Source: Amia ocellicauda
Taxonomy: Eukaryota > Chordata > Actinopteri > Amiiformes > Amiidae
Length of the DNA: 64,000 bases
Direction: 5' to 3'
Assembly (NCBI RefSeq): GCF_036373705.1
Contig: NW_027102662.1
Span: forward strand, 804,109 to 868,108
Shown here: positions 40,612 to 51,571 of the stretch, piece after piece
Position numbering within the stretch: position 1 is the stretch's first letter
How the letters are laid out: each line of letters begins with the position of its first letter
Notes under the pieces: generated by a model
What the model saw: the letters and a program-made list of their open reading frames with translations, nothing else
Database searches by the model: none
What the model was told of the DNA's origin: nothing
Translations under genes and position numbers: made by a program

Positions 40612-43600
40612 CTGATGAAAGTCTGTCTCTGGTAATGAATGTGGTTCGTAACCCTGAGGGTGGGGCGCTTAGAAGACTGTCGAAATGCTTGAAGAACGAC
40701 ATAATTAGGACCAAGCTCAGGCAATTAGTGGTGAGTTCCAGTGGGGACAATAAGCTCTGTTTTGCTTACAGTTTAATAAAACTACTCACCCCCGACATGC
40801 CTGAACCCCAAGCTCTGCAAGAGGCTTTAATGCTTCATCAGAGGGCCGGCTTAAACTCTCAACAGATGGTTGCCTTTTCAGACATCACCAAGTTTGAGGA
40901 GTTGTTGTCTTTAAAAATTGTTGTGTGGTACCGTTGTGAGGTAAAGGAAGTATTTGTGAAATTTCAGACACATCCTGAAACCCATACACAGACACTGTTT
41001 CTCTTCCTAAGTGATAGTCATTACTTTGGAATAAAGAGTTTGACGGCTTTTTTGGGTTGTTCGTATGTTTGTCATTGGTGTTATAAGGCCTTCAATGATA
41101 AGCTTAAGCACCACTGTGACGGTTACTGTAACGTCTGTTTCAATCCGCAATGTCATAAGGATTTGGCCCCTACCATCCGATGTAAAGATTGCTTAAGGAT
41201 TTGTCTCTCAGCGTTCTGTTTTTCCGAGCATAAGGTACAGAGGGCCGCTGCTGAGGGGGTTAAAAAACTGAGTTATTGTGATCAAACTAAATATTGCCCG
41301 CAGTGTTGCCTCCAGTACCGTTTTCATGAGGTTAAACCACACAAATGTCTGGAGCCGAGATGCAGGATCTGTAATGCTGATTTAACCCCGGGGTCCGAAC
41401 ACCAGTGCTTTATTCAGCCGGTTAAAAAGGAGCCGCCGCACAACGGTATGTCTTTTTTGATTTTGAATGCCGGCAAGAAAACGGGGTCCACGTTGCTAAT
41501 TATATACACTGTATTGACATGTTGGATCGTGAGTGGTCAGCTAGCGGTGAGAGTTGTGTCAGGGATTTCTTTACGCGGTATCGCGGTCCAAAATACCTCA
41601 ATTACACATTTGTTGCCCACAATGCTAAGGGTTATGATTCTTACATTTTGATGAAGTATCTGGTGGAAAATGGGGTGACCCCAAAAATAATAGCTCAGGG
41701 TAGCAAGATCATGTGTTTCACCGACGAAGCTTTCAACTAACGTTACATAGACTCGTTAAATTTCCTCCCCATGAAATTGAGCGCTTTGCCTAAGGCTCTG
41801 GGTTTTGAGGCTCAGAAGAAAGGTTGGTTCTGCCATTTTTTTAATACTAAGGACACTCAAAATTATCGAGGGTCCTACCCGCCCGCCTCTTATTATGGGG
41901 TTGATACTATGATGTCTCATGAGAGGGAGGAATTCTTTAAATGGTACAATACGGTTAAGGGAGGTGTTTTTGATTTCCGAGAAGAGATGGCCGCTTATTG
42001 TAAAAATGATGTGGTGATCCTTAAAGAAGCCTGTGTGCGTTTCCGCGCCGAGGTTATCAACACATCGGGTCTCGACCCTTTGCAAAGTGTGACCATAACG
42101 TCTCTCTGCATGAAAATGTATCGGTCCAATTTCTTGCAGAAAAACACTATAGCGGTCACCACTTCTGACAACTATCGTGCTAGACAAAAGAACTTTTCGA
42201 CTGTCTCCATACAGTGGCTGGAATACCTGAGTGCCCGGGATAACATCTTCATCAGACATGCTTTAAATCAAGGGGAAGTCAAAATGGGGCCTTACTACTT
42301 AGACGGTTTTAGCGACGTGTTCGGGCGGCGTACCGCTTATGAGTTTGCAGGTTGTATTTACCATGGCTGTCCTCAGTGCTTCGACCCAAACACCTTTAAC
42401 CCCGTAACACAAAAACTCTGCGGTGATATGTACTATGATTTCCAGGAACGAATTGAAACTTTAAAAAACACCTATGGTTTGAACGTGCTGGTGATTTGGA
42501 AACACGAGTGGACGACCCTGAAGCAACAGGAAGCGGGGGTACAACGGTTTATGGAAACCTTGGACTTTCCTGAACGTCTAGAGCCCCGGGATGCGTTATT
42601 TGGGGGTCGAACCAACGCCCTCTGTTTACATTATGAGGTAAAGGAGGGTGAGAGAGTAGATTACTATGATTTCACCAGTCTGTACCCTTATGTCAACAAG
42701 ACCAAAATGTACCCGGTGGGGCGTCCAACCATTGTTTATCGTGACTTTCTCGAAATTGGACATTACTTTGGTTTGATCAAAGTCACCATGTACCCTCCTC
42801 GCGAGCTGTTCTTACCCGTGTTGCCTTACAGGTGTTCGGGAAAATTGATGTTCCCTCTGTGTAGAACGTGTGTGGAAACTGAAAATCAAACTACCTCTTG
42901 TCTGCACAGTGATGAAGATAGAGCGCTGACGGGTGTCTGGTGTAGCATTGAGCTTGACAAGGCGGTGTAGAAAGGTTACAGAGTCGGTAAGGTGTATGAG
43001 GTTTGGCATTTTTCTGAAAAATCTGATACTCTTTTTGCTGATTACATTATGACCCATCTGAAAGGGAAACAGGAGGCATCGGGCTATCCCTCATGGTGTG
43101 TTGACTCCGCGGCCAAAGAGCGATACGTTCATCAATATTTTGAAAAGGAAGGGATCCGTCTAGAGCCGGGGAACATAACTGTAAACCCCGCCAAGAGACA
43201 AATGTCCAAACTGATTTTAAACAGTCTGTGGGGTAAGTTTGGGGAAAGAAATTACCGTCTAAACACAACCTTGATTAAAACCCCTGAACAGTTTATAGAA
43301 TTTACGTTTTCCAAACAACATGCAGTATCACACTTTCAATTCTTAAATGACCACGTGGCACAGGTCCAGTGGAGGGCCCCTAAAGATTTCCCCACCAAAC
43401 AGGGGAACGTTAATGTTTTCATAGCGGTTTTTACCACGGCTTACGCCCGGCTTGAATTGTACAACTTAATGGATCAGTTGCAGGAACGCACGCTCTATCA
43501 TGATACTGACTCTGTAATCTTTGTCACCAGGCCAGGGGATTGGGTCCCTCCCCTCGGGGACTACCTTGGGGAGTTAACGAGCGAACTAGATCCTCAGGAC

Positions 43601-43920
43601 CACATAGTGGAGTTTGTTTCAGGGGGTCCTAAGACGCATACAGAACGGCTGCGGGTAAGACCTGTATGAAAGTTAAGGGTTTCACTCTGAACCATTGTAA
43701 CAACAAGCTCATTAACATCAAGTCTCTGACGACCCTGGTAGAAAGTTTTGTAACCGAGAAAGACGCGCCTCCTCGTGAGATTATTACAGCCGGAAATCAA
43801 ATCTATCGCAATAAAAAGGGGTACACGTTGGAAAATAGATCACTAAACAAACGGTTCAGGGTGGTGTACAATAAAAGAGTCTTGAAGACTGATTATACCA
43901 CTCTGCCTTATGGATATTAG
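40587..43920 (+). pseudogene. polB: protein-primed family B DNA polymerase, copy 3
   Basis: First ATG at 40635. A 1-nt deletion near 41446 shifts the frame just before Exo I. The codon for the Exo I catalytic Asp (GAT) is still present in the original frame, unlike copies 2 and 4. Further lesions: shared TAA at 41738-41740, TAG at 42968-42970, and a 4-nt deletion near 43636. Motifs A, B and C are recognisable. Confidence 0.9.
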
Positions 43921-44581
43921 TGGTGGTTTTGATAACAGACTTCAACACCCTTTCTCCTGTATTATAGCCGGTCCCTCCAATTCGGGGAAGAGCTATCTTA
44001 TAAAGAACATCATAGAAGATGTGGACGCAACCGTGTCCCAAGCTCTTGACAACATAGTGTGGTGTTACTCTTGCTGGCAACCTCTCTACGATGATTTGGC
44101 TTCGAAAAAAAATAATCTGTAATTTGTGCAAGGTCTCCCCGCCTCGTTGTGTGATGATGACTTGTTCCCGCCCGGTCAAACTAATCTAGTGATCCTTGAT
44201 GACCTGATGGAGCAGGCCGGTGACAACAGTGAAGTGGAAAAAGCTTTCACAAAGTACACTCATCATAGGAATTTAAGTATTATTTATTTAGTTCAAAATC
44301 TATTTTTTCAAGGTAAAAAAAGCCGCTCTATTAATTTATATGCCAATTATATAATTCTTTTTAAAAACCCCAGAGATAAACTACAGGTCACCGTCTTGGC
44401 TCGTCAAATGTACCCTAACCAGACCAAGTTCTTTTTGGAGGCATTTGAGGATGCCACCAAAAAACCCTACGGGTACTTGATTGCGGACTTAAAAGCACAA
44501 ACCCCAGAAGACTTTCGCCTCAGAACAGGTTTGTGCCCGCCCGATTGGCCGGCAGTGTATGTGCTAAAGAAAAGGAAATAA
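43910..44581 (+). pseudogene. packaging ATPase, copy 3 (nonsense)
   Basis: Walker A is intact, but a Lys codon became TAA at 44120-44122, after residue 70 and before Walker B. The remaining 151 codons are open. Confidence 0.9.
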
Positions 44582-44587
44582 ATAAGA

Positions 44588-44923
44588 ATGTCTGTTCGGA
44601 TTAAAAGAAATCTGCCACTTTTGCAAATGTTATTTGAGGGGAGCCCGCGCCATAGGAAAGCTGTTCTGGCAGGGGCCCCCTCGGATTTGATCGAGACCCT
44701 GTGTGAAATAGCTTTTAACATCTTACGCGGTAATATACCCCTAACCCCTTCTCAACATTCTAAACTCAAAAAACAAAAAGCGGTTATCAAGATCATCGCT
44801 AATAAGAAGTATTCTATTAAAAGAAAAAGAAAGAAGATTAATCAAACCGGGGGTTTTATAGGACCGCTGTTGAGCATAGCCGTGCCTTTCCTAACCAGTC
44901 TTCTAGCTTCCAGAGTGGGTTAA
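44588..44923 (+). CDS. 111-aa basic/hydrophobic protein, copy 3
   Basis: Open and nearly identical to copy 1, with IGP in the hydrophobic tail. Confidence 0.75.
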   Translation: MSVRIKRNLPLLQMLFEGSPRHRKAVLAGAPSDLIETLCEIAFNILRGNIPLTPSQHSKLKKQKAVIKIIANKKYSIKRKRKKINQTGGFIGPLLSIAVPFLTSLLASRVG

Positions 44924-44925
44924 TA

Positions 44926-45667
44926 ATGGAATATGCTCAGAAAATGTTTTTGATCCCTCAGGAGCAGCTTGAGAAACTGAGAAAAAATGTTGTCGGGCCA
45001 GAGCCCATTAGACAAATGGCCGAAAACAACCTGGAATCTGAAATGAAAGCTATACAGGCCAGGGCCGATTTAAATCAGTATTCCAAAGCCCAGTTGTATA
45101 CCAACATGTTACAGCGCTACCTCCGTCTGGTTAGACAGGGTGAAAAAGATCAATACATTTTAACTTTAACCATGGCCTCTCAAGAAAATGGTTCTGGGGC
45201 TGATGCGGGGGGTTCGGTTGATAAAGATGTTGCGGTGACCGAACCTGTTGAGAGTTCAGAGGGAGATGTTGTAACGGATGTTTTGAGAAACATGCCGGCC
45301 AGAAGCAAAAGACATGCAGAATATATCCTGCACAAAATGGTTCAGAAACCGCGGGTAACGGCTTGGAATGAACAGGGTGAATTTGTTTTTAAGGGACAAC
45401 TGATCAAAGGTTCACACGTTTGATTTGTTGAAGAGTGTCACTAGCACTAATAAGGTACCCGATAGTCGCCGACCTGTAGGCTGGAATGCTTTCCTACAGG
45501 TGATGGCCTGTCTGAACATGCCCCAATCAACAGTTCCTAACCAGGAAACGCGATAAAAAATCCATCTGTGTAAAGAGGTGGAGCCTGATCTGACTCCGAT
45601 ATCTCATTACTCTGACCGTGCTGAGCGACCATCCTCAGGATCTATCCATCGTTGGGAAGCTTATTAA
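44926..45667 (+). pseudogene. 247-aa protein gene, copy 3 (2-nt deletion)
   Basis: A 2-nt deletion at about 45418 (CACACGTTTG for CACACATGTTTG) truncates the frame after 165 codons. In the original frame a TAA also appears near 45554. Confidence 0.85.
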
Positions 45668-45837
45668 TCTCATGTTTTTATTTGTCTCCCCTGTAAATAA
45701 TGACCCGACAAACAATTTTTTTTTTTTTTTTCAAATGTTGTACATTTATTTATACCATAACCCCTGCTTTGTATAAGAATTGTGTTGAATAAAAACAAAA
45801 CTAATGATTCAAAGGCTGTTTTCATTATTTTTTCACC
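45668..45837. terminator. convergent poly(A) region, copy 3
   Basis: AATAAA at 45788-45793, poly(T) tract at about 45717-45731, and TTTATT motifs for the minus strand. Confidence 0.6.
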
Positions 45838-46410
45838 TTAACACGCATGACATCTTTTAAAATCCTCACAAGAACACCCCATCTGTATACATGGCTGGCT
45901 AGGGTCGTAAGTCATTGTGTTATAAGGGGGGGTCCACAGTGTCCTGACAAACTCTGCCACTTTTTTATCATTTTGGCCTAAATCCTCACTGTACAAGGCC
46001 ATAATATCGGGGTATGACCTTCCTTTAGATCTATGATATAAGAAAAACACACAGTGTTGACCACAAGTGAAGGTCTGAAGACTTTGTACTTGACGACCGC
46101 TGTAAATGGTTTCTTGACAGTTGTTGAGCAGAAAGTTATTGATCTTCCGAGGGAAAGGTCTGAAATCCGGGGGGTTTCCATAGGAATCAAAAAATTCACC
46201 ACGGTGGTCCTCCCTTAGATAAATAGCCAGCCAATGTTCTCCGGGCATATTTTTAGGGTGTGTGTTGATTATGTACATTGCAGGTAAATTCTTGATCTTA
46301 AATTTAGGCAGCTGATCGCAGGCGTAGACTCCTTGAAACAGTTTCCGTGAGCTGGCCAGGGAATTCATGATGTGGTTGAGCTCTCTGGTGTTCATTTTTA
46401 TAATAATCAT
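45838..46410 (-). CDS. adenain-like cysteine protease, copy 3
   Basis: Open, 190 aa, catalytic residues retained. A T-for-A change near its start is silent here but removes the stop codon of the overlapping capsid gene. Confidence 0.9.
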   Translation of the reverse strand: MIIIKMNTRELNHIMNSLASSRKLFQGVYACDQLPKFKIKNLPAMYIINTHPKNMPGEHWLAIYLREDHRGEFFDSYGNPPDFRPFPRKINNFLLNNCQETIYSGRQVQSLQTFTCGQHCVFFLYHRSKGRSYPDIMALYSEDLGQNDKKVAEFVRTLWTPPYNTMTYDPSQPCIQMGCSCEDFKRCHAC

Positions 46411-47704
46411 ACAGAACGTTTCTCCTCTGATTCACCTCAATAATGTTGTCAAACACAGCATACACGACCATGTTTACAGTGCGTGGTAGAGGCTGCTTGA
46501 AACGCATCTCCAAACGCATATTGCCCGTCTTCATCAGTGAAAAATGTTGTCCACACTCTTCGTCAGGGGTCAGGTTGAAACCGTACAGGGTGTAACCGCT
46601 GCAGTATTCCCGGCGATCGATCAGCAGAGTTTGATCCTTGAGATGGCGACCCGTAGCCAGTACTAGACTGTAATATTCACGAACCGCATTGCCGTTTTCA
46701 AAGTCAGGTTGAAAAGGTCTGGATGGAACCTGCACACCATCGACGTACAACGCAATAAATTCCGGGTTATAATGTTTAAAGTTAAAGGGGTTCTTGTTGT
46801 AAACCCCGGTAAATGCATCATTATCCACGAGACCTATAATAACCTGTTTTGGGAGCTGTCCTAGAAACAGATTTTCCTGGTTCATCACCCGTGTCCCTGC
46901 GGGGATACTGTGGACTTTCATATAGACTCTTTCGATCGGGTACTCGGCGTTTTCCGTCATTAACGCCTGCGCGTGTCCTAGTTTAACCGCCGGGAAGACG
47001 GACACTTTTTTCACAAACAGCGAGGCCGATAATATGGTCAGTTTATATTTTTCCGTATCAGGGGTCATCAGACAAAAAGCACTTTTACTACGGATCATTT
47101 TAATTTTAATGTCTACCCCGTTGAGCATGAGTTTTTCTTGGAAAAATATGTCTGCATGGATATGCCCCATTAGCTCAAAGGTCCTCCCTTCTGTTGAAGA
47201 GGCCGTTCTTTTTTGCAAACCCTTATTGAGTCCCTCTGGATCCTTATCGTCCATAGCTACCGGGATGTCTTTGAAGAAAAGGCCGGGGCTGAACTGTTTG
47301 CTTAGGGTCTCCTCACTATAATTAAGGATACACTCCATCATGGCTCTATAGGGGTAAGTATTGCTGCTTTGACTAATGAGCCGATCTCCAAGGGTCACAT
47401 CCACCTGTGAAAACATGGTGGCCACCGGGTAATTGATGACCCCAGCGTTGGCCGTCTTCTCGATTGCATCGCCATCCTCATCAGTCACTTTACAGTTCAT
47501 TAAAATAAATGTGTTATTCAAATCAATATAATCCTCGCCATTGCCAGCTATAAAAAACTCCAGAGGGGCCGTGTCTGAAATTGCAGAAAGAGGGGGAATC
47601 TCTACATATATGATCTTATCTATACTCGTTTGAGTGTATGGAACTGTAAACAGATCCAGTTCTGATTTGACGCATTCTTCCGATAGACTGTGGACAAAAG
47701 ACAT
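46304..47704 (-). CDS. major capsid protein, copy 3 (stop codon lost)
   Basis: The natural TAA after ..LYDYY is AAA, so the frame continues 31 codons into the protease gene on another frame (466 aa). The capsid domain itself is open. The added tail has no family features and might disturb assembly (inference). Confidence 0.85.
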   Translation of the reverse strand: MSFVHSLSEECVKSELDLFTVPYTQTSIDKIIYVEIPPLSAISDTAPLEFFIAGNGEDYIDLNNTFILMNCKVTDEDGDAIEKTANAGVINYPVATMFSQVDVTLGDRLISQSSNTYPYRAMMECILNYSEETLSKQFSPGLFFKDIPVAMDDKDPEGLNKGLQKRTASSTEGRTFELMGHIHADIFFQEKLMLNGVDIKIKMIRSKSAFCLMTPDTEKYKLTILSASLFVKKVSVFPAVKLGHAQALMTENAEYPIERVYMKVHSIPAGTRVMNQENLFLGQLPKQVIIGLVDNDAFTGVYNKNPFNFKHYNPEFIALYVDGVQVPSRPFQPDFENGNAVREYYSLVLATGRHLKDQTLLIDRREYCSGYTLYGFNLTPDEECGQHFSLMKTGNMRLEMRFKQPLPRTVNMVVYAVFDNIIEVNQRRNVLYDYYKNEHQRAQPHHEFPGQLTETVSRSLRLRSAA

Positions 47705-47706
47705 GT

Positions 47707-48195
47707 TTAAAAGATGTATCCTGAGGCTCTATTTTTCTTTCTTTGAGACTTTCTTTTTGCAGGTTTTTTCTTGTGCTGCTTCCTTCTCCGAGTGTATCCA
47801 CGATATGTTGGAGAATGAGAGATTCTTCGTTTTTTGTTAGCCACGAATCTTCGTCGCCCTGGTGGACACATGCTGTTTCTTCTTTTACCCCCCCTCCTCG
47901 CCATTAACATGAGACCCGAACCCTCCTGATGCTCATGGCTAGCTGCCCGGTTCATAACATTGGTGAACAAGTCACTAACAATATTTTTAGCCGCTGATTT
48001 CAAGTGGGGTCTGGCTATAGCAAAGCCTCTCTTAAGCAGGGGTACGGCCATTCTAAAGAGACCACGAAAGAGTCCCCCTAGACCGGCGCCATACATTGTG
48101 GGGGCTCCTACAAAACCGGGCAAGCCGTTCCCGGCTTGCATCTTGTAATAATCCACATAGGCGCTAGGATCTACATAACCCCTCGAGGTAGCCAT
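47707..48195 (-). CDS. basic core-like virion protein, copy 3 (only intact copy)
   Basis: About 162 aa from the ATG at 48195, 1 bp after the penton frame. The order is a short N-terminus, a Gly-rich turn, an amphipathic segment (GLFRMAVPLLKRGFAIARP), a small-residue linker, and a strongly basic C-terminus with runs such as RRRKQHKKK. This resembles adenovirus pVI/pX-type minor core proteins in layout; homology is not shown. It would bind DNA and/or membranes in the virion (inference). Confidence 0.75.
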   Translation of the reverse strand: MATSRGYVDPSAYVDYYKMQAGNGLPGFVGAPTMYGAGLGGLFRGLFRMAVPLLKRGFAIARPHLKSAAKNIVSDLFTNVMNRAASHEHQEGSGLMLMARRGGKRRNSMCPPGRRRFVANKKRRISHSPTYRGYTRRRKQHKKKPAKRKSQRKKNRASGYIF

Positions 48196-48196
48196 T

Positions 48197-48929
48197 TTAA
48201 TAATGTACACACTGTTTCAGGGGTCGAAAATGTAGTTTGACATTAACTTTACCGAAGCGGAAGGGTACGTTGATATTCTGATCCGATTTTACTTCGATCG
48301 TGATGTTGTCAAAGTGGGTCTTTGAGACTGGTACGTAGTGTGGTTTGTCATAAGTAATTGTGACCATGTCATTGCTTTTACCTTTAATAAGTACATTTCT
48401 CAAAAGGGGGACATAACTATCCCCGACCCTCTGGTGGGTTATGATATCCGTATACACATAAAGAGTATAAAAGCCGCCCCACCACTTCTGAGAACCTGCT
48501 CTCTGTGTCAGAATAGAACCCTAATATACGCCCCAATTGGCCGCTGGTTTGAATGCTAATACCTGGTTTTGACACCTTGTACACTCTGTTTTTAATAGGG
48601 TTGTAATATAGCTTGATGTTGGGGGTGCCTTCTGAGAACTGTTTATGCATCTCATCTAATATTTTATCCACATTGTCATAATAACCTCCTTGTATCGTGA
48701 ATGTCCATTGACTCTTTTTAACATCATCAAAAATGGCGAAGGTGGCATCCTTATCTTGTAAAACAGCCCAAGTGTAAGGATACTGTATTTCCGCCAACCC
48801 CACTTCCCACGACACCCTTAGATCTATAGATTTTCCAAATTGTACCGTGTAACTGGATATTTCATTTTTAGGGTATATATCGAGAGAGGCGTTACTGGGT
48901 AGAGTCACGTAGAAGCCTCCTGATTCCAT
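48197..48929 (-). pseudogene. penton-like minor capsid protein, copy 3 (shared frame change)
   Basis: Same two-frame structure as copy 2, with the change near 48490. The N-terminal and C-terminal halves are both open. It lies 46 bp after the integrase stop. Confidence 0.85.
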
Positions 48930-48975
48930 CTTGAGAATCGAAAGTAATGCCCCCATCACACCCGCGGGCATGTTG

Positions 48976-50067
48976 TTATAAGGATTGAATATCGCAAACC
49001 TGTTGTTCCGGGACCCAACTATTGAACTTTTCAGGCCATCCAAGCCATTTCATCAACACATATTTTTTCCGGTTCTGGGTTTTTTCATCTAATATCTTTT
49101 CAACTCTGTATACACTGTCTTTACCCACAATAATTTTTTGTAACTTGGCTTCGTAAAACGTTCCTTCTATATCCTCCCCGTCATAGTCTTTTAACCGGTA
49201 CACGGGGGGGTCTCTAGCCAACTGTTCGGTAACTGTAAAATATTCGTCAGAAAATGTTTGTTCATAACCTTTGGCAAAAGTACTCCTTAGCTTTGAAACG
49301 CGAACCACATCACCGATGTTGAACTTATAAGTAGTTTTTCCCTTCTTAATAAATGGTCCGTATAATTTTTTATAGACCTTAAAAGAATTACTTTGATCAA
49401 CATCTATAGGCTTCATTTTAATACTGGTGTGATACCCTTGGTTGTAAGCATCGATAAAATCTTGAACTTTATCAAAATACTTGAACGTGTTGACCGCTGT
49501 AAAATATCTCCATATTTTGGTCTTCATGGTGCGGTTAAACATCTCCACTACCGATGCCTTAAGCTCATTACCGGTGGTGAAATGATGTATTTTGTGTCTC
49601 TTCAGTAGATTCTGAAATTCTCTGGTGAGAAACTCTTTTCCTTTATCAGTCTGCAGTTTTTTAGGACATCGACCCTGGGACAATATATCCTCAAAGGCCC
49701 TTGTCACCGCCCGACCTGTTTTATTATGTAGAATGCGAGCCCAGGCATATTTTGATAACACATCGATACACATCAACATCAATTTGTGACCATTGTTATG
49801 TTTTGATAAATTTGACATATCGACTAGATCCATTTGCCATTGTGAGTCTATGTCAGTTGCATATACGCAGTTTCTTTTAAAGTTAATCCTGAGAGGTTTA
49901 TGTAAGGTATAGGCGTCTTGTTCCCGTAACCATTCTGAAACAACCACATCATTAACCTTCACTCCGGCCTCAGCGAGTCCTCTTTGAAAACCCTTCTTAC
50001 CCGCCAAACCCCCAATCTTGGCTGGGTTGTAGTATAGTTCCTGCATTTGGGGAGCTTGCCGAGTCAT
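48976..50067 (-). CDS. retroviral-type integrase with chromodomain, copy 3 (intact)
   Basis: 363 aa from the ATG at 50067; a GTG 6 codons upstream is less likely. The DDE core is visible: Asp80 (WQMDLVDM), Asp141 (LQTDKGKEF) and Glu175 (ASVVEMFNR). The C-terminal ~50 residues are a chromodomain (YRVEKIL...WLGWPEKFNSWVP), which in related integrases binds modified histone tails. It would insert the element and create the 6-bp duplication. A TATA box lies ~40 bp upstream. This is the only uninterrupted integrase in the window. Confidence 0.93.
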   Translation of the reverse strand: MTRQAPQMQELYYNPAKIGGLAGKKGFQRGLAEAGVKVNDVVVSEWLREQDAYTLHKPLRINFKRNCVYATDIDSQWQMDLVDMSNLSKHNNGHKLMLMCIDVLSKYAWARILHNKTGRAVTRAFEDILSQGRCPKKLQTDKGKEFLTREFQNLLKRHKIHHFTTGNELKASVVEMFNRTMKTKIWRYFTAVNTFKYFDKVQDFIDAYNQGYHTSIKMKPIDVDQSNSFKVYKKLYGPFIKKGKTTYKFNIGDVVRVSKLRSTFAKGYEQTFSDEYFTVTEQLARDPPVYRLKDYDGEDIEGTFYEAKLQKIIVGKDSVYRVEKILDEKTQNRKKYVLMKWLGWPEKFNSWVPEQQVCDIQSL

Positions 50068-50106
50068 TCTGTCAAATAACCACACAGACCCACACTATGC
50101 GCAAAG

Positions 50107-50114
50107 TTTTTATA
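50107..50114 (-). promoter_or_regulatory. TATA box upstream of integrase/late block, copy 3
   Basis: TATAAAAA on the minus strand, 40 bp before the intact integrase. Integrase, penton, core, capsid and protease frames follow with gaps of 46 bp or less. Confidence 0.6.
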
Positions 50115-50239
50115 CAAGGTTTTTTATTCAACTTCAGGAGAGCAGATACCCCTTTTTAGACATTTGAGAAAAGTATAACATACACAACAATTTTTTCTAC
50201 GGTCCAGACAAAAAGAAATCAGATGATTGGTTACTTGAT

Positions 50240-50632
50240 CTATATCAACAAATATACCTGTTTCTTTATCTTGTAGGCACACACCTCAGTTACATATGTA
50301 AATAAAACAACAATATGACCTATTTTAAAAGTAAACAGAGGTGTATTAAACATGCTCAGTAAAAGGTCATACAGATGTTGATGAAATGGCCTAATATCAT
50401 TCTTGGCCCCCTTGAGCGCTTCATCCCAGTGTTCGTACCCCCCGGTCTTTGTTACAGCAGCCATTAACTTTTCCAGGTTTGAAAGTTGATCCTCATCGAT
50501 GGTTAAATCTGTAGAGAAAAGGCTCGCGTTGGCTACTTTTCTGTCAAGCACATGGTGTAATAGCGCTCTCAGGTTAGCTGCAGAGTGTTGATGACAGAAC
50601 CAGTTGCAGAAGCAGTCCAGAACATTCCCCAT
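50240..50632 (-). CDS. Bcl-2-like apoptosis regulator candidate, copy 3
   Basis: Open, 130 aa, same BH1-like segment and the same donor-like CAG/GTATAT at the 3' end. It lies between the Cys/His gene (12 bp away) and the integrase promoter. Confidence 0.45.
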   Translation of the reverse strand: MGNVLDCFCNWFCHQHSAANLRALLHHVLDRKVANASLFSTDLTIDEDQLSNLEKLMAAVTKTGGYEHWDEALKGAKNDIRPFHQHLYDLLLSMFNTPLFTFKIGHIVVLFTYVTEVCAYKIKKQVYLLI

Positions 50633-50644
50633 GTTCAAAGTCCC

Positions 50645-51493
50645 TTAGTTCAGGTCAGAGTCTGAATCAGTGGCGTAGATGTCGAATTCTTCGTCGCTGC
50701 CCCCAGCTTTAACTTCTTTACGGAAGAAATAAGCTTTTAGCTTGCCAGCGGTTTTTCTACTCGGCTCATCCAGGTCATTGAGCAGCTGCCCAAGTTTCTC
50801 TATTATAAACGGCTCCTTTTTCAGCTCCAGCAAAATCTCATCTATGATTTTCTGGACTTGTCCCGCAGTGACATGTATGTGGGAGTAAGACAGCGCCTTG
50901 ATTAGTGCCGGTTTCAGCCACGGTTTGTTCAGTCTTCTGTAAAACACGTTGAAATAGAACAGGAAATAGTAACGGTCTGGTTCAAACAAACAACTGTGTC
51001 TCAACTGACTGGGGTGATTCACTTCACACCCCCGACAGACTTCTTTCAGAGCTTGGTCGATGAGAGCACTCAGAATATACACCAGGGTGCTTTTAACCAC
51101 TCTGCTTACTTGGTCACATACCCCGGGCATAAATCCTGCGTCTTCATCACGCCCCCGGGACAGTCCGATGCTCATTGGGTCGCCTGGTGGTTTGTGGGGT
51201 GTTTCTCCATCCATTGGACTGACCCCCTGCTGAGACGCACAGACGGTAGACAATTCGGCAAAATCGAGGACCTCCATGAGCTCCAGAGGCTGGGGATCCC
51301 CGAGACTCATTTGGACATCCATCGCACCGCATGTTGTTTCGTCCTGAGGGACCGGGGTCTGAGGTCTTGGAGAGTAACCGCAGTCAAAGGGTTCCAGAGT
51401 GTATACAAAATCTGGGGAATAGAACCAGGGGTGATCCCGGGTTTGAAGAGGCCTGTAGAGCCTGTCGACGTCCGCAGCTTTCAGGTAAGACAT
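50645..51493 (-). CDS. 282-aa protein with Cys/His cluster, copy 3
   Basis: Open; cluster intact. Starts MSYLKAAD. Confidence 0.7.
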   Translation of the reverse strand: MSYLKAADVDRLYRPLQTRDHPWFYSPDFVYTLEPFDCGYSPRPQTPVPQDETTCGAMDVQMSLGDPQPLELMEVLDFAELSTVCASQQGVSPMDGETPHKPPGDPMSIGLSRGRDEDAGFMPGVCDQVSRVVKSTLVYILSALIDQALKEVCRGCEVNHPSQLRHSCLFEPDRYYFLFYFNVFYRRLNKPWLKPALIKALSYSHIHVTAGQVQKIIDEILLELKKEPFIIEKLGQLLNDLDEPSRKTAGKLKAYFFRKEVKAGGSDEEFDIYATDSDSDLN

Positions 51494-51571
51494 TCTCTTT
51501 AATTTTCAACCATGATTGAATTGTTGCGCCTTTTATCCTATCTCTTCACTACGTCACGACACACCGCCCTC

